This document shows positions 18,450 to 26,620 of a stretch of 64,000 nucleotides of DNA, one piece after another (position 1 is the stretch's first letter; every line of letters begins with the position of its first letter). This stretch comes from Fontibacterium subtropicum (GTDB lineage Bacteria > Pseudomonadota > Alphaproteobacteria > Pelagibacterales > Pelagibacteraceae), in the NCBI GenBank assembly GCA_965235415.1, contig CBDDXD010000001.1, forward strand, positions 186,001-250,000. Reading direction: 5' to 3'. The notes beneath the pieces were generated by a model. That model was given only the letters and a program-made list of their open reading frames with translations. It ran no database searches and was not told the DNA's origin. A program made the translations under genes and the position numbers.

Positions 18450-20285
18450 CTAATCTAGCTCATATTTATTCTTGTAATCTTTAAGTAAATCCTTGTTTTG
18501 ATTGTCTTTATATAAAATAAAATTATTACAAACCAAAACATCTAAATCTGTACCCATAAAACAATTAAAGGCATCGGTAGCTGAACAGACAATAGGCTCT
18601 CCTCTTACATTAAAAGATGTATTAACTAAAACTGGATATTTAGTAATTTTATCAAATTCTTCTATTAATTTATAAAACATCGGATTTGTTTCTTTATGAA
18701 CTGTTTGAATCCTAGCTGAATAATCAACGTGCGTTACTGATGGAATGCTAGATCTTTTGACATTTAATTTATCTATGCCAAATAAATTCTTTTGTTCATT
18801 TGTCATTTGAATTTGTTTTGATTTTTTAACATTTGCCACTAATAACATATAAGGACTTTCAGAATTTATCTCAAACCACTCTGAAACTTTTTCAAATAAA
18901 ACTGCTGGAGCAAATGGACGAAAGCTTTCTCTGTATTTAACTTTTAAATTTAAATTTTTTTGCATCTTTTCAGATCGTGAATCAGCAATAATAGATCTAT
19001 TTCCCAAAGATCTTGGGCCAAATTCCATTCTGCCCTGAAACCAACCAACAGCTTTTTCTTCAGACAACGCTTTAGCTGTATCTTTTATAATTTGATCTGA
19101 AGTTAATTTTTTATAATTAGCTCCACAGCTTTTAAGTTCATTTTCTACTTGGTCATCTGTAAACTGTGGCCCTAAATAGGATCCACTCATTAAATCAGTT
19201 TTTAAAATTTTACGTTTATTATCTAATTCTTGATAATAAAAAGCTTGGGCGGCACCGAGTGCACCACCAGCATCGCCTGAAGCTGGCTGTATCCAAATAT
19301 TTTTAAATAAACCTTCTTTTAAAATTTTGCCATTTGCAACACAATTTAAAGCAACTCCTCCTGCCATACATAAATTTGGTAACTTAAATTCTTTAAATAA
19401 AAATCTTGTGATTTTTAAAACGATCTCTTCAGTTACAGCTTGAATTGACGCGGCTATATCCATATGAATTTGAGATAATTCATTCTCTGGTTCACGTCTT
19501 TTCATATTAAATAATTTTGCAAATTTATTATTAGTCATTGTCAAACCCGTTGCATAATTAAAATAATCCATATTCAGTCTAAAAGAGCCATCTTCTTTAA
19601 CATCAATTAATTTTTCTAAAATAATATCTTTAAATCTTGGCTCTCCATAAGGAGCAAGTCCCATCACTTTGTACTCTCCACTATTAACTTTAAATCCTAA
19701 AAAATAAGTAAACGCTGAATACAAAAGACCTAAGGAGTGAGGAAAGTGTATTTCTTTTAAAATATTAATTTTATTATTTTTTCCTAAAGATACTGTTGTT
19801 GTTGCCCATTCACCAACCCCGTCTAATGTTAAAATAATTGCCTCTTCATAAGGACTTGAAAAAAAAGCACTTGCCGCATGACTTAGGTGATGTTCTGAAA
19901 AATTTATCTTTTTAATATCATTAAAATTATTATCCTGTTCTTTTAATGCATCAAAAAGCATTTTTTTTTGAAATAATTTTTCACTAAGCCACAAGGGCAT
20001 AGACATAGAAAAAGACTTAAAACCACTTGGGGAAAAACCAATATAGGTTTCGAGCAATCTTTCAAATTTTAAAAAAGGTTTCTCATAAAATACTACATGA
20101 TCAACCTCGTTTAATTTTAAACCTGATTCTTTTAAAGCGTAATTAATTGCATTCTTTGGGTAACTCGCATCATGCTTTTTTCTTGTAAATCTTTCCTCCT
20201 GCGCTGCTGCAATAATTTTACCGTCCACAATAATAGCGGCTGCACTATCATGATAAAATGCTGAAATTCCAAGAACGGAAGTCAC
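18450..20285 (-). CDS. carbamoyltransferase, NodU/CmcH/SxtI family
   Basis: A 611-residue O-carbamoyltransferase. Family members make carbamoyl-adenylate from carbamoyl phosphate and ATP and move the carbamoyl group to a hydroxyl of a sugar, antibiotic or toxin. The N-terminal Kae1-like domain starts GISAFYHDSAAAI and holds HHLSHAASAFFSSPYEEA with metal-binding histidines, LDGVGEW, and MAGGVALNCVANGK; the C-terminal YrdC-like part has GRMEFGPRSLGNRSI and NTSFNVRGEPIV. Length is typical. Just upstream lie a 50-residue and a 129-residue membrane protein of the SxtK and SxtJ types, and the SGNH hydrolase is on the other side, so the acceptor is likely made or processed with these partners. Confidence 0.92.
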   Translation of the reverse strand: MTSVLGISAFYHDSAAAIIVDGKIIAAAQEERFTRKKHDASYPKNAINYALKESGLKLNEVDHVVFYEKPFLKFERLLETYIGFSPSGFKSFSMSMPLWLSEKLFQKKMLFDALKEQDNNFNDIKKINFSEHHLSHAASAFFSSPYEEAIILTLDGVGEWATTTVSLGKNNKINILKEIHFPHSLGLLYSAFTYFLGFKVNSGEYKVMGLAPYGEPRFKDIILEKLIDVKEDGSFRLNMDYFNYATGLTMTNNKFAKLFNMKRREPENELSQIHMDIAASIQAVTEEIVLKITRFLFKEFKLPNLCMAGGVALNCVANGKILKEGLFKNIWIQPASGDAGGALGAAQAFYYQELDNKRKILKTDLMSGSYLGPQFTDDQVENELKSCGANYKKLTSDQIIKDTAKALSEEKAVGWFQGRMEFGPRSLGNRSIIADSRSEKMQKNLNLKVKYRESFRPFAPAVLFEKVSEWFEINSESPYMLLVANVKKSKQIQMTNEQKNLFGIDKLNVKRSSIPSVTHVDYSARIQTVHKETNPMFYKLIEEFDKITKYPVLVNTSFNVRGEPIVCSATDAFNCFMGTDLDVLVCNNFILYKDNQNKDLLKDYKNKYELD

Positions 20286-20292
20286 TTAAAGA

Positions 20293-20445
20293 TTAAAATA
20301 TTGTATAAATAAATGGAGCAACTGCTGTACCTTGGCTAAGAACAATAAGAGTTCCAAATAAAACAAGAACAATTAAAATAGGAAGAAGCCAATATTTCTT
20401 TCTAACTTTCAAAAAATCCCAAAATTCTTTTAAAAATTCAATCAT
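20293..20445 (-). CDS. small membrane protein, DUF5989/SxtK-like
   Basis: A 50-residue protein beginning MIEFLKEFWDFLKVRKKYW, followed by one hydrophobic helix (LLPILIVLVLFGTLIVL) and the ending SQGTAVAPFIYTIF. Length, the aromatic amphipathic start and the SQGTAVAPFIYT ending match the tiny proteins that accompany NodU-type carbamoyltransferases (DUF5989, and SxtK of the saxitoxin cluster), as recalled from the family. The ATG overlaps the stop of the SxtJ-like gene by one base, and the carbamoyltransferase starts eight bases after its stop. Confidence 0.85.
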   Translation of the reverse strand: MIEFLKEFWDFLKVRKKYWLLPILIVLVLFGTLIVLSQGTAVAPFIYTIF

Positions 20446-20834
20446 TAAAATTGTTTTTTCATACTCTGTACTTTATCTTCTCTATTAATCCAATAAGAAG
20501 AGGTTCCTCTTTTTAAACCCATAACATCTTTTTTTAATATTCTAACAAGTATTCCAATAGGAGTTACCACAAAGAAAAAGACTAAACCCATAACAACGGG
20601 TGATATTATTTTTCCAAGTAAAATTCCAAATTGAATCCATAATCTATTTAAAAATGTAAATAAATTAGGTCTAATAATAGTTATAATTAAAAATAATGAA
20701 GATAAAACAACAGACCAAATTCTAATAACTCCACCTGATTTTAATGGGTAAATGCCAATAATGAGAAACAAGATAAAAAATAATACTCCAAAAGTAATGT
20801 TATCTTTATTTTTAATATTAATTGAATTTTTCAT
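20445..20834 (-). CDS. SxtJ family membrane protein
   Basis: A 129-residue protein with three to four membrane segments and the ending KRGTSSYWINREDKVQSMKKQF. The glycine-rich GKIISPVVMGLVFFFVVTP helix and the SYW...R ending fit the SxtJ family, whose members sit beside carbamoyltransferases in many bacteria; biochemical role is unknown. It is the first gene of a coupled trio with the 50-residue protein and the carbamoyltransferase. A concentric dyad lies about 50 bases upstream. Confidence 0.82.
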   Translation of the reverse strand: MKNSINIKNKDNITFGVLFFILFLIIGIYPLKSGGVIRIWSVVLSSLFLIITIIRPNLFTFLNRLWIQFGILLGKIISPVVMGLVFFFVVTPIGILVRILKKDVMGLKRGTSSYWINREDKVQSMKKQF

Positions 20835-20880
20835 AGATAATATTTTAACTTTTTATATTAAAAGCATTAAAATAATTAAA

Positions 20881-20923
20881 AATTGTTAATGGGAAAGATA
20901 ATTATCTTTAAATAATAACAATT
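20881..20923. promoter_or_regulatory. nested inverted repeat between divergent genes
   Basis: AATTGTTA at 20881-20888 and TAACAATT at 20916-20923 form perfect 8-base arms around a perfect 16-base palindrome, AAAGATAATTATCTTT, at 20894-20909. Both symmetries share nearly the same centre. The element lies between the divergent SxtJ-like gene and the repeat-protein gene, so it could be an operator for one or both, or a hairpin in one leader. Confidence 0.45.
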
Positions 20924-20970
20924 CAATAAAAGAATCTTGAAGATTAATAAGATTAAATTACAGTGTATTT

Positions 20971-21300
20971 ATGAAGAAAGATTACTCCGTTAAAGACATC
21001 TTAAATGCCGTAGATGATATTTTAAAAGTTAAATCTAGCCAGGAGTCAAAGAAAAAAAATACAAACGAAATCCCAGTAACAGATATTTTAAATGCTGTAG
21101 ATAGTATTTTAAAAGTCAAACCTATCCAAGATACGACAAAAAAAATTATAAATGAAGTTTCTGTAAAAAAAGAGGATTCAAAAAAAATAACAAACAATAA
21201 AGAATTAAAAAAAGAAAATGATATGAAGAAAAAATATGATTTATTAGTTATAAATAATGCTAAAGATATTTTAATATTAAACCGTATTATTTTTAAATGA
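20971..21300 (+). CDS. unknown protein with repeated DILNAVD.ILKVK motif
   Basis: A 109-residue, lysine-rich, probably disordered protein that I do not recognise. It carries two near-identical 15-residue segments, SVKDILNAVDDILKVK at residues 5-20 and PVTDILNAVDSILKVK at 36-51, and perhaps a decayed third at the very C terminus (AKDILILNRIIFK). Each segment would make an amphipathic helix. Such short repeated helices joined by charged linkers are typical of peptide docking sites. It loosely resembles the EILASIRRII helix of PopZ, but that is weak. Its stop overlaps the ATG of the zinc-ribbon gene (ATGA). Confidence 0.65.
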   Translation: MKKDYSVKDILNAVDDILKVKSSQESKKKNTNEIPVTDILNAVDSILKVKPIQDTTKKIINEVSVKKEDSKKITNNKELKKENDMKKKYDLLVINNAKDILILNRIIFK

Positions 21301-21755
21301 TTATTGAATGCGCTTGTAAAAAATATAAATTTGCAGTGAAAGCTGAAGAAATTGGTATCAATGGTCGAGTAGTTCAGTGTGGAGTTTGTGATCAAAAATG
21401 GTTTCAAGAACCAGCAAGCTCTGAAGAATTTAAAGTTTTAAAAGAAAAGTACATAAAAGAGGAAGAAGAAAAAAAAGAAAAAGCGAAAAGTCAAAAAACA
21501 ACAAAAGAAAAACCTAATAAAAACTATGTCCCAATTAAATATGAGGATAAAAGTAAAACAAATTATAATAAAATCTTTTTAATTATTTTAATAATCTTAG
21601 TCATTGGTATAGGTTTCAGCTTTGAAAATAGAGAAGCTATACTTAATAAAAATCCTGAGTTTGCTGATTTCTTTAATCTTTTAGAGGAATTTGCTGAATA
21701 TTTAAAAAAATATTATTCAGATATTATAGAAGCTTTTATACCAAAACAAAAATAA
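21297..21755 (+). CDS. zinc-ribbon membrane protein (MJ0042-type N terminus)
   Basis: A 152-residue protein. Residues 1-38 form a small zinc ribbon: two cysteines in ECACKKYKF and two in VVQCGVCDQKW, with the WF after the second pair usual for this family. A charged, Glu/Lys-rich linker follows (EEEEKKEKAKSQK), then one membrane helix (KIFLIILIILVIGIGFSF) and a short extracytoplasmic tail. Alphaproteobacteria carry such proteins widely; function is unknown. It is coupled to the preceding repeat protein. Confidence 0.8.
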   Translation: MIIECACKKYKFAVKAEEIGINGRVVQCGVCDQKWFQEPASSEEFKVLKEKYIKEEEEKKEKAKSQKTTKEKPNKNYVPIKYEDKSKTNYNKIFLIILIILVIGIGFSFENREAILNKNPEFADFFNLLEEFAEYLKKYYSDIIEAFIPKQK

Positions 21756-21762
21756 ATACTTT

Positions 21763-21861
21763 ATGAGCTTAATTACTGGTTTAATACTTTTTGTAGTTGG
21801 AATAGTTGGAACTATTCTATTTTTTATATTTTTATCTTGGGTTGAAAATAATAAAAAATAG
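21763..21861 (+). CDS. putative 32-residue membrane microprotein
   Basis: A short frame starting seven bases after the zinc-ribbon gene encodes one long hydrophobic helix (SLITGLILFVVGIVGTILFF) followed by a charged tail ending in ENNKK. Position, composition and the exact tail-to-tail fit with the opposite microprotein gene (stops at 21861 and 21862) support a real gene, but no family is recognised and no clear ribosome site is seen. Confidence 0.5.
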   Translation: MSLITGLILFVVGIVGTILFFIFLSWVENNKK

Positions 21862-21981
21862 TTAAGAACAAAGCTTAGAAATCAAAAAATAAAGCTCCAT
21901 CCCTTTAGTTTGATAAGAGTAAGCAACTGCTAAAAGAAATAAAGCAAAGCCGATCCATAAAAAAATTACCGATTTTTTCAT
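21862..21981 (-). CDS. putative 39-residue membrane microprotein
   Basis: The ATG at 21981 overlaps the TGA of the MFS gene (ATGA), a strong sign of translational coupling. The 39-residue product starts MKKSVIFLWIGFALFLLAVA, a single membrane helix, and ends with a short segment YFLISKLCS. It could be a small accessory of the transporter. No family recognised. Confidence 0.55.
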   Translation of the reverse strand: MKKSVIFLWIGFALFLLAVAYSYQTKGMELYFLISKLCS

Positions 21982-23195
21982 ACTGCTTGTCTTTCTAATC
22001 TTGTGACTGTTTTTTCTTCAATTGGATAATTAATTATTGCACCAAATACTCCTAATGCAATTGAAATATACCAAACAATATCATAAGAGCCTGTTACATC
22101 ATAAACTTTACCCCCTAACCAACCTCCTAAAAAAGCTCCAACCTGATGAAACAAAAAAGCAATTCCATAAAGCATACTCATATTTTTAATGCCAAAAACT
22201 GTTGTAATTGTTCCTTGAGTTGGCGGTATTGTTGAAAGCCAGAGTATTCCCATTAATGAAGCAAATACATAAGCTGTTAAGTTTGAAACGGGAAATAAAA
22301 TAAAAATTAAAATAATTACTGCACGAGATCCATAAATAAAACTTAAGATTAAAGGCTTTCTAATTTTTGATCCTAAAAATCCTGCATAATAAGTTCCAAA
22401 AATATTAAATAGTCCAATTAAGGCTAAAACAATCGTCCCTATTTGTGGTGATAAACCTTTATCAATTAAAAATGCTGGTACATGAGTCATAATAAAAAGA
22501 ATATGAAATCCACATACAAAGAAACCAAAACATAGCAACCAGAAACCTTTATGACTAAAGGCCTCCGTCAATACTTCTCTTAATGATAAATCTTGTGAAG
22601 TTGTTGTTTGTTGAATTGGTTTTTCAAACATAGGAATTGCAAGGGCTAACATTATTAATGAAAGAACAGATAAAATACCAAAGGCTAAAGTTGGACCAAA
22701 GTTTTGTAGTAAAGTTAATGATGCGGGTAACATTACAAATTGTCCAAGAGATGCGCTCGACATTGCAATACCAATTGAAACACTTCTTTTTTCTGGCGTT
22801 ACAGATCGACTTATTGCACCAAAGATTGGAAATGTAACCCCTGATATTCCAATTCCTAAAATTCCAGATGCAATAACAAATCCTGTTTTAGTTGATAGAG
22901 TTCCCATTAAAAATAAACCTAAAGAATAAAGAATAGCACCAACTAATACGACCACCCCTGCTCCAATCTTATCAGAAATTCTTCCAGTAAACGGTTGCCA
23001 AATTCCCCACATCAAGTTTTGAAATGCAAGACCCATTGCAAACACTTCTCTACCCCATTGATTTTTTTCACTAATAGGAATTAAAAAAATTCCAAAAGAA
23101 TGTCTAATGCCAAATGCAAGCGCAAGTAGAATTGAACCTGCAATTAACACAAATATCGGTTGCCTAAATTTATCTAATACTTGAAACATACTCAT
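21978..23195 (-). CDS. MFS transporter
   Basis: A 405-residue major facilitator protein with twelve predicted membrane helices. The loop between helices 2 and 3 has GRISDKIGAG, the standard MFS motif A variant, and helix 4/5 shows SASLGQFVMLPASLTLL. Overall sequence resembles the oxalate/monocarboxylate group, for example the RHSFGIFLIPISEKNQWGRE start and GFHILFIMTHVPAFLIDKG in helix 7. Substrate is probably a small organic acid but cannot be read from sequence. It is divergent from the TauE-like gene, with 39 bases between them. Confidence 0.88.
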   Translation of the reverse strand: MSMFQVLDKFRQPIFVLIAGSILLALAFGIRHSFGIFLIPISEKNQWGREVFAMGLAFQNLMWGIWQPFTGRISDKIGAGVVVLVGAILYSLGLFLMGTLSTKTGFVIASGILGIGISGVTFPIFGAISRSVTPEKRSVSIGIAMSSASLGQFVMLPASLTLLQNFGPTLAFGILSVLSLIMLALAIPMFEKPIQQTTTSQDLSLREVLTEAFSHKGFWLLCFGFFVCGFHILFIMTHVPAFLIDKGLSPQIGTIVLALIGLFNIFGTYYAGFLGSKIRKPLILSFIYGSRAVIILIFILFPVSNLTAYVFASLMGILWLSTIPPTQGTITTVFGIKNMSMLYGIAFLFHQVGAFLGGWLGGKVYDVTGSYDIVWYISIALGVFGAIINYPIEEKTVTRLERQAV

Positions 23196-23234
23196 TAACT
23201 AATAACATTATTTATTAAATAATAAACTTTTGTA

Positions 23235-24077
23235 ATGAGTAATAAAGTATTTCGAATTTTATTTGGCCTATTAGTTATCTCAGCGATAGCAATGTTAAGT
23301 TATTATCGCGGGACTGATGTTACTCCTTTTAATAGTGATTTGTTTTTTTGGGCATTACTATTTGGAGCAATCGCCGCGTTAATTGATGGTAGTTTGGGAA
23401 TGGCTTATGGAGTAACGGGCACAGCTTTTTTATTAGGCTATGGAATTTCTCCTATTAAAGCAGTTGCTTATATTCATATAGCTGAAATTTTTGTTTCAGG
23501 ATCGTCAGGACTAAATCACTGGAAAATTGGAAATGTTGATACTAAATTATTTAAAAAACTTCTTATTCCTGGAATCATTGGAGCTACTCTTGGAGCTTTA
23601 ATAATAACAAAAATTAAAATTCCTTATTTATCAATCGTAATTTCTATTTATTTATTATTTATGGGAATATTTCTAATTGCAAAAGCCTATGCAAAAATCA
23701 AATTACAATTTAAACAAAAAATTTCAGTTGTTGTGCCTCTTGCAGTAACTGGAGGATTTGTTGATGGCGCTGGAGGGGGTGGTTGGGGTCCGGTTGTGAC
23801 AACAAGTTTGTTAGGTGGAAAAATGATGCCAAAAAAAGTTATTGGAACTGTTAATGCCTCTGAGTTTTTTATTAACTTGGCATCTGCAACTACTTTTCTG
23901 TTTATGGTTAAAGTTACAGATTGGGAAGCATTAGCTGGGCTTATAATTGGTGGTTTTTTAATAACACCCTATGCAGCAAAGGCTACTTCAAGAATGAGTG
24001 TTAAGATGATTTTAACTGTTGTTGGCTGTTTAATTACTGTTTTAAGTATTAGAAAAATTTATATTTTTTTCTTTTAA
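23235..24077 (+). CDS. TauE/SafE family anion exporter
   Basis: A 280-residue membrane protein of the TauE/SafE (DUF81) family, which moves sulfite, sulfoacetate or other small organic anions. It has about eight helices in two homologous halves, each with a glycine-rich segment: IDGSLGMAYGVTGTAFLLG near residue 50 and VDGAGGGGWGPVVTTSLLGG near residue 177, followed by GTVNASEFFINLASATTF. Substrate unknown. It converges on the ion-transporter gene downstream, three bases away. Confidence 0.88.
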   Translation: MSNKVFRILFGLLVISAIAMLSYYRGTDVTPFNSDLFFWALLFGAIAALIDGSLGMAYGVTGTAFLLGYGISPIKAVAYIHIAEIFVSGSSGLNHWKIGNVDTKLFKKLLIPGIIGATLGALIITKIKIPYLSIVISIYLLFMGIFLIAKAYAKIKLQFKQKISVVVPLAVTGGFVDGAGGGGWGPVVTTSLLGGKMMPKKVIGTVNASEFFINLASATTFLFMVKVTDWEALAGLIIGGFLITPYAAKATSRMSVKMILTVVGCLITVLSIRKIYIFFF

Positions 24078-24080
24078 TTT

Positions 24081-25292
24081 TTATCTGTGAGCAATTAGCA
24101 TTGGATGCCATCCCCAAATTAACATTATAGCTGCAAAACCAACTATATAAGCAAAAGTTACATGCCAACCCTCTTTAACCCAACGACCAACTGATTTTGC
24201 CTCTGGAAATAAATTTGCAACTGCAACACCAGCTGATGATCCAAACCAAATCATAGACCCGCCATATCCAACGCAATAAGCTAGCATTCCCCAATCATAA
24301 TTATTCTGTTTAATTCCAAGTTCGGTTAAAGGAATATTGTCAAATACAGCTGATAAAAATCCAAGGCCAAATGTTGAGTACCATGATGCAGGGGGTAGCT
24401 TTTCAACTGGCATCATTGAAGCTGTAAGTACAAGCGCTAGTAAAAAAATACTTCCTTTAAAAGCACCAGGTATTATCGACCAATCAGGTTTTCTAAGAGG
24501 AATTAAAATAAATAAAGCAATCCAAACTGATACCCCAATAAATGGAAAGTAATCTGATAAATCAGAAAATTTAATATTTACGACAACATTCGTAACGACA
24601 GCAGTAATTAAAATAAAAAAAACTATAAAAATTCTTCCCCAATCAACGCTTCTTCCAGAATGTGAACTTCTAATAATAGATTGATAAGACTCTTGTTGTT
24701 TTGCAGCAAAATATCCTGAAACAAACAATGCAACAAATGCTGCTATGTAACCATGCAATACTTGAATTGGAGGAACTCCTGCCAGCCACATCATCGTAGT
24801 TGTAGTGTCCCCTACTACACTGCCTGAGCCACCAGCATTAGAAGCTGCAACAATTGCAGCAAGATATCCAATATGAACTTTTTTATTAAAAAGATTAGAT
24901 GCAATTGTCGCTCCAATAATTGCAGCAGCAATATTATCTAAGAATGATGAAATGAAAAAAACAAATGCAAGCAATACAAATGCACCTTTCCATCCATCGG
25001 GTAAAATTACTGAGATTTTGTCTGTTATATTACTTTTTTCAAAATGATTTGAAAGTAAAGCAAATCCCACCAGTAAACATAATAGATTAATAATAATTAC
25101 CCATTCATGACTTAGATGAATTATAAATCCATTAAATCCAGCGCCTGTTTTAAAGCCTGCAAAAAAAATTTTGTAAATTGTTACAATGGTTAAACCAATA
25201 AGTGCTGTTTTTAAAACGTGATTATGAAATAGGGCAACAAATAATAATATGAGTGCAAAGAAATAAAATTCGAGTGGAATTCCTAAGACCAT
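24081..25292 (-). CDS. ion transporter superfamily permease (NhaD/citrate-transporter-like)
   Basis: A 403-residue membrane protein of the ion-transporter (IT) superfamily. Two matching hairpin regions carry the substrate/ion-site signatures: SSFLDNIAAAIIGATIASN with NAGGSGSVVGDTTTTMMW in the first half, and SAVFDNIPLTELGI with GYGGSMIWFGSSAGVAVANL in the second. NhaD sodium/proton antiporters and some carboxylate carriers share this layout. A Na+/H+ or dicarboxylate function is likely; sequence alone does not separate them. Confidence 0.78.
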   Translation of the reverse strand: MVLGIPLEFYFFALILLFVALFHNHVLKTALIGLTIVTIYKIFFAGFKTGAGFNGFIIHLSHEWVIIINLLCLLVGFALLSNHFEKSNITDKISVILPDGWKGAFVLLAFVFFISSFLDNIAAAIIGATIASNLFNKKVHIGYLAAIVAASNAGGSGSVVGDTTTTMMWLAGVPPIQVLHGYIAAFVALFVSGYFAAKQQESYQSIIRSSHSGRSVDWGRIFIVFFILITAVVTNVVVNIKFSDLSDYFPFIGVSVWIALFILIPLRKPDWSIIPGAFKGSIFLLALVLTASMMPVEKLPPASWYSTFGLGFLSAVFDNIPLTELGIKQNNYDWGMLAYCVGYGGSMIWFGSSAGVAVANLFPEAKSVGRWVKEGWHVTFAYIVGFAAIMLIWGWHPMLIAHR

Positions 25293-25334
25293 AAATTTAC
25301 ATTACCATTAAAAATTCTTAGTGAAACAAAATTT

Positions 25335-26546
25335 TTAAGCGATTTTTCTGTATTTTATTAAAAATTTTAAAATAAAGTAAAAAAAAACTCCTACAAAAAC
25401 TGATAAAATTAGATTTGTAAACACTGTAAGGATAAGAACTATAAATTTTGTAATAACATCAACTCTACTTTTTCCCTTAAGTTCTCTTAAGAACTCCCAA
25501 TCCACAATATCAAGTCCTGTTTTAATCAAAATTGCAGCTAAAATTGCAAGTGGGATTATTTTAACTAGTGGGGCAAAAACAAAAATAATAAGAGTAAGTG
25601 TTATTGAATGAATCATTCCAGATATAGGGGTTTTTCCTCCTGTTTTAAGATTAACTACAGTTCGCATTGCAGCGCCTGTTGCCGCTAAAGCACCAAATAG
25701 ACCTGCAAAAAAATTTCCAACTCCTTGACCAATAGACTCTTTGTTTGGAAGATGTTTTGTAAGGGTAATTCGATCATGCACCACTGCGGTCAATAAACTG
25801 TCTATAACCCCAACTAATGCAAGTGCTGTAGAATAAAAAAGTACAGCTAAATATTGATCAGGTTTTGGCAAGGTAAAATGAAATGACGGAAGTCCTTTTG
25901 GTATATCTCCAATTAATTCTTGTTGCGAAAAAAACAAGTAAGATAAAAGAGAACCCAACAACAAAACAATAATTGAGGATGGTATAATTTTATTAATTTT
26001 TTTTGGAATAAAAAAAAGAATAAGAAGACCAAAAGACCCTATAAGAAGAGCCTGTCCATTAACATTTGAAATATTTTGTAAATTTACAAGAGCACTAATC
26101 ACTTGTGGTTTTGCGCCAAGACCAAATAAAATGGTAAGCTGAAGAGAAATAATAATTAAACCAACCCCAGACATAAAGCCTGAACAAACACAATAAGGAA
26201 TTTTATTAATTAAATTTCCAAGTCTAAAAATACCAATTAAAATTTGAATTAATCCTGAGAAAGTAACACAAAAGAAAACAATTTCTGGCTGATCTTTAAA
26301 TTCTAAAAAGGCAGCTGCAATAATTACAACCATTGGACCAGTTGGTCCTGAAATCTGACCTGGAGTTCCACCAAACATTGCTGCTAAAAATCCAACAATA
26401 ATTGAACTATAAATTCCAGTTAATGGCCCAAGTCCTGAAACAGTTCCCCAAGCTAGACCTAGTGGTAAAGCAATAATTCCAGCTGTAACTCCTCCGTAAA
26501 TATCTCCTTTTATAAACTTTTTATTAAACCCATGAAAAATTTTCAT
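25335..26546 (-). CDS. SulP family anion permease without STAS domain
   Basis: A 403-residue SulP/SLC26 transporter. The N terminus has DIYGGVTAGIIALPLGLAWG, then GTPGQISGPTGPMVVIIAA (helix 3, anion-binding region) and GQGVGNFFAGLFGALAATG with a substrate-site helix 10. Typical SulP proteins are 500 residues or longer and end in a cytoplasmic STAS domain; here the protein ends shortly after the last membrane helix (VFFYFILKFLIKYRKIA). Sulfate, bicarbonate or a dicarboxylate are possible substrates. Confidence 0.85.
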   Translation of the reverse strand: MKIFHGFNKKFIKGDIYGGVTAGIIALPLGLAWGTVSGLGPLTGIYSSIIVGFLAAMFGGTPGQISGPTGPMVVIIAAAFLEFKDQPEIVFFCVTFSGLIQILIGIFRLGNLINKIPYCVCSGFMSGVGLIIISLQLTILFGLGAKPQVISALVNLQNISNVNGQALLIGSFGLLILFFIPKKINKIIPSSIIVLLLGSLLSYLFFSQQELIGDIPKGLPSFHFTLPKPDQYLAVLFYSTALALVGVIDSLLTAVVHDRITLTKHLPNKESIGQGVGNFFAGLFGALAATGAAMRTVVNLKTGGKTPISGMIHSITLTLIIFVFAPLVKIIPLAILAAILIKTGLDIVDWEFLRELKGKSRVDVITKFIVLILTVFTNLILSVFVGVFFYFILKFLIKYRKIA

Positions 26547-26620
26547 TTACTGTTATTTTTATATAATTTTAATTTTCAAGATATATTAATAAAATTAGAT
26601 TAATTAAAGCAAAGTTAAGA

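Noticed and set aside
17276..20834. Saxitoxin biosynthesis
   Set aside because: Only the widespread carbamoyltransferase-linked gene types are present; there is no polyketide-synthase-like or amidinotransferase gene anywhere in the window.
24337..24552. Plus-strand frame inside the ion-transporter gene
   Set aside because: It is the antisense shadow of the transporter's conserved hairpin region.
26547..26620. SAM riboswitch upstream of the MetE-like gene
   Set aside because: The 74-base gap is AT-rich without the pairing or pseudoknot of a SAM-II/SAM-V element.
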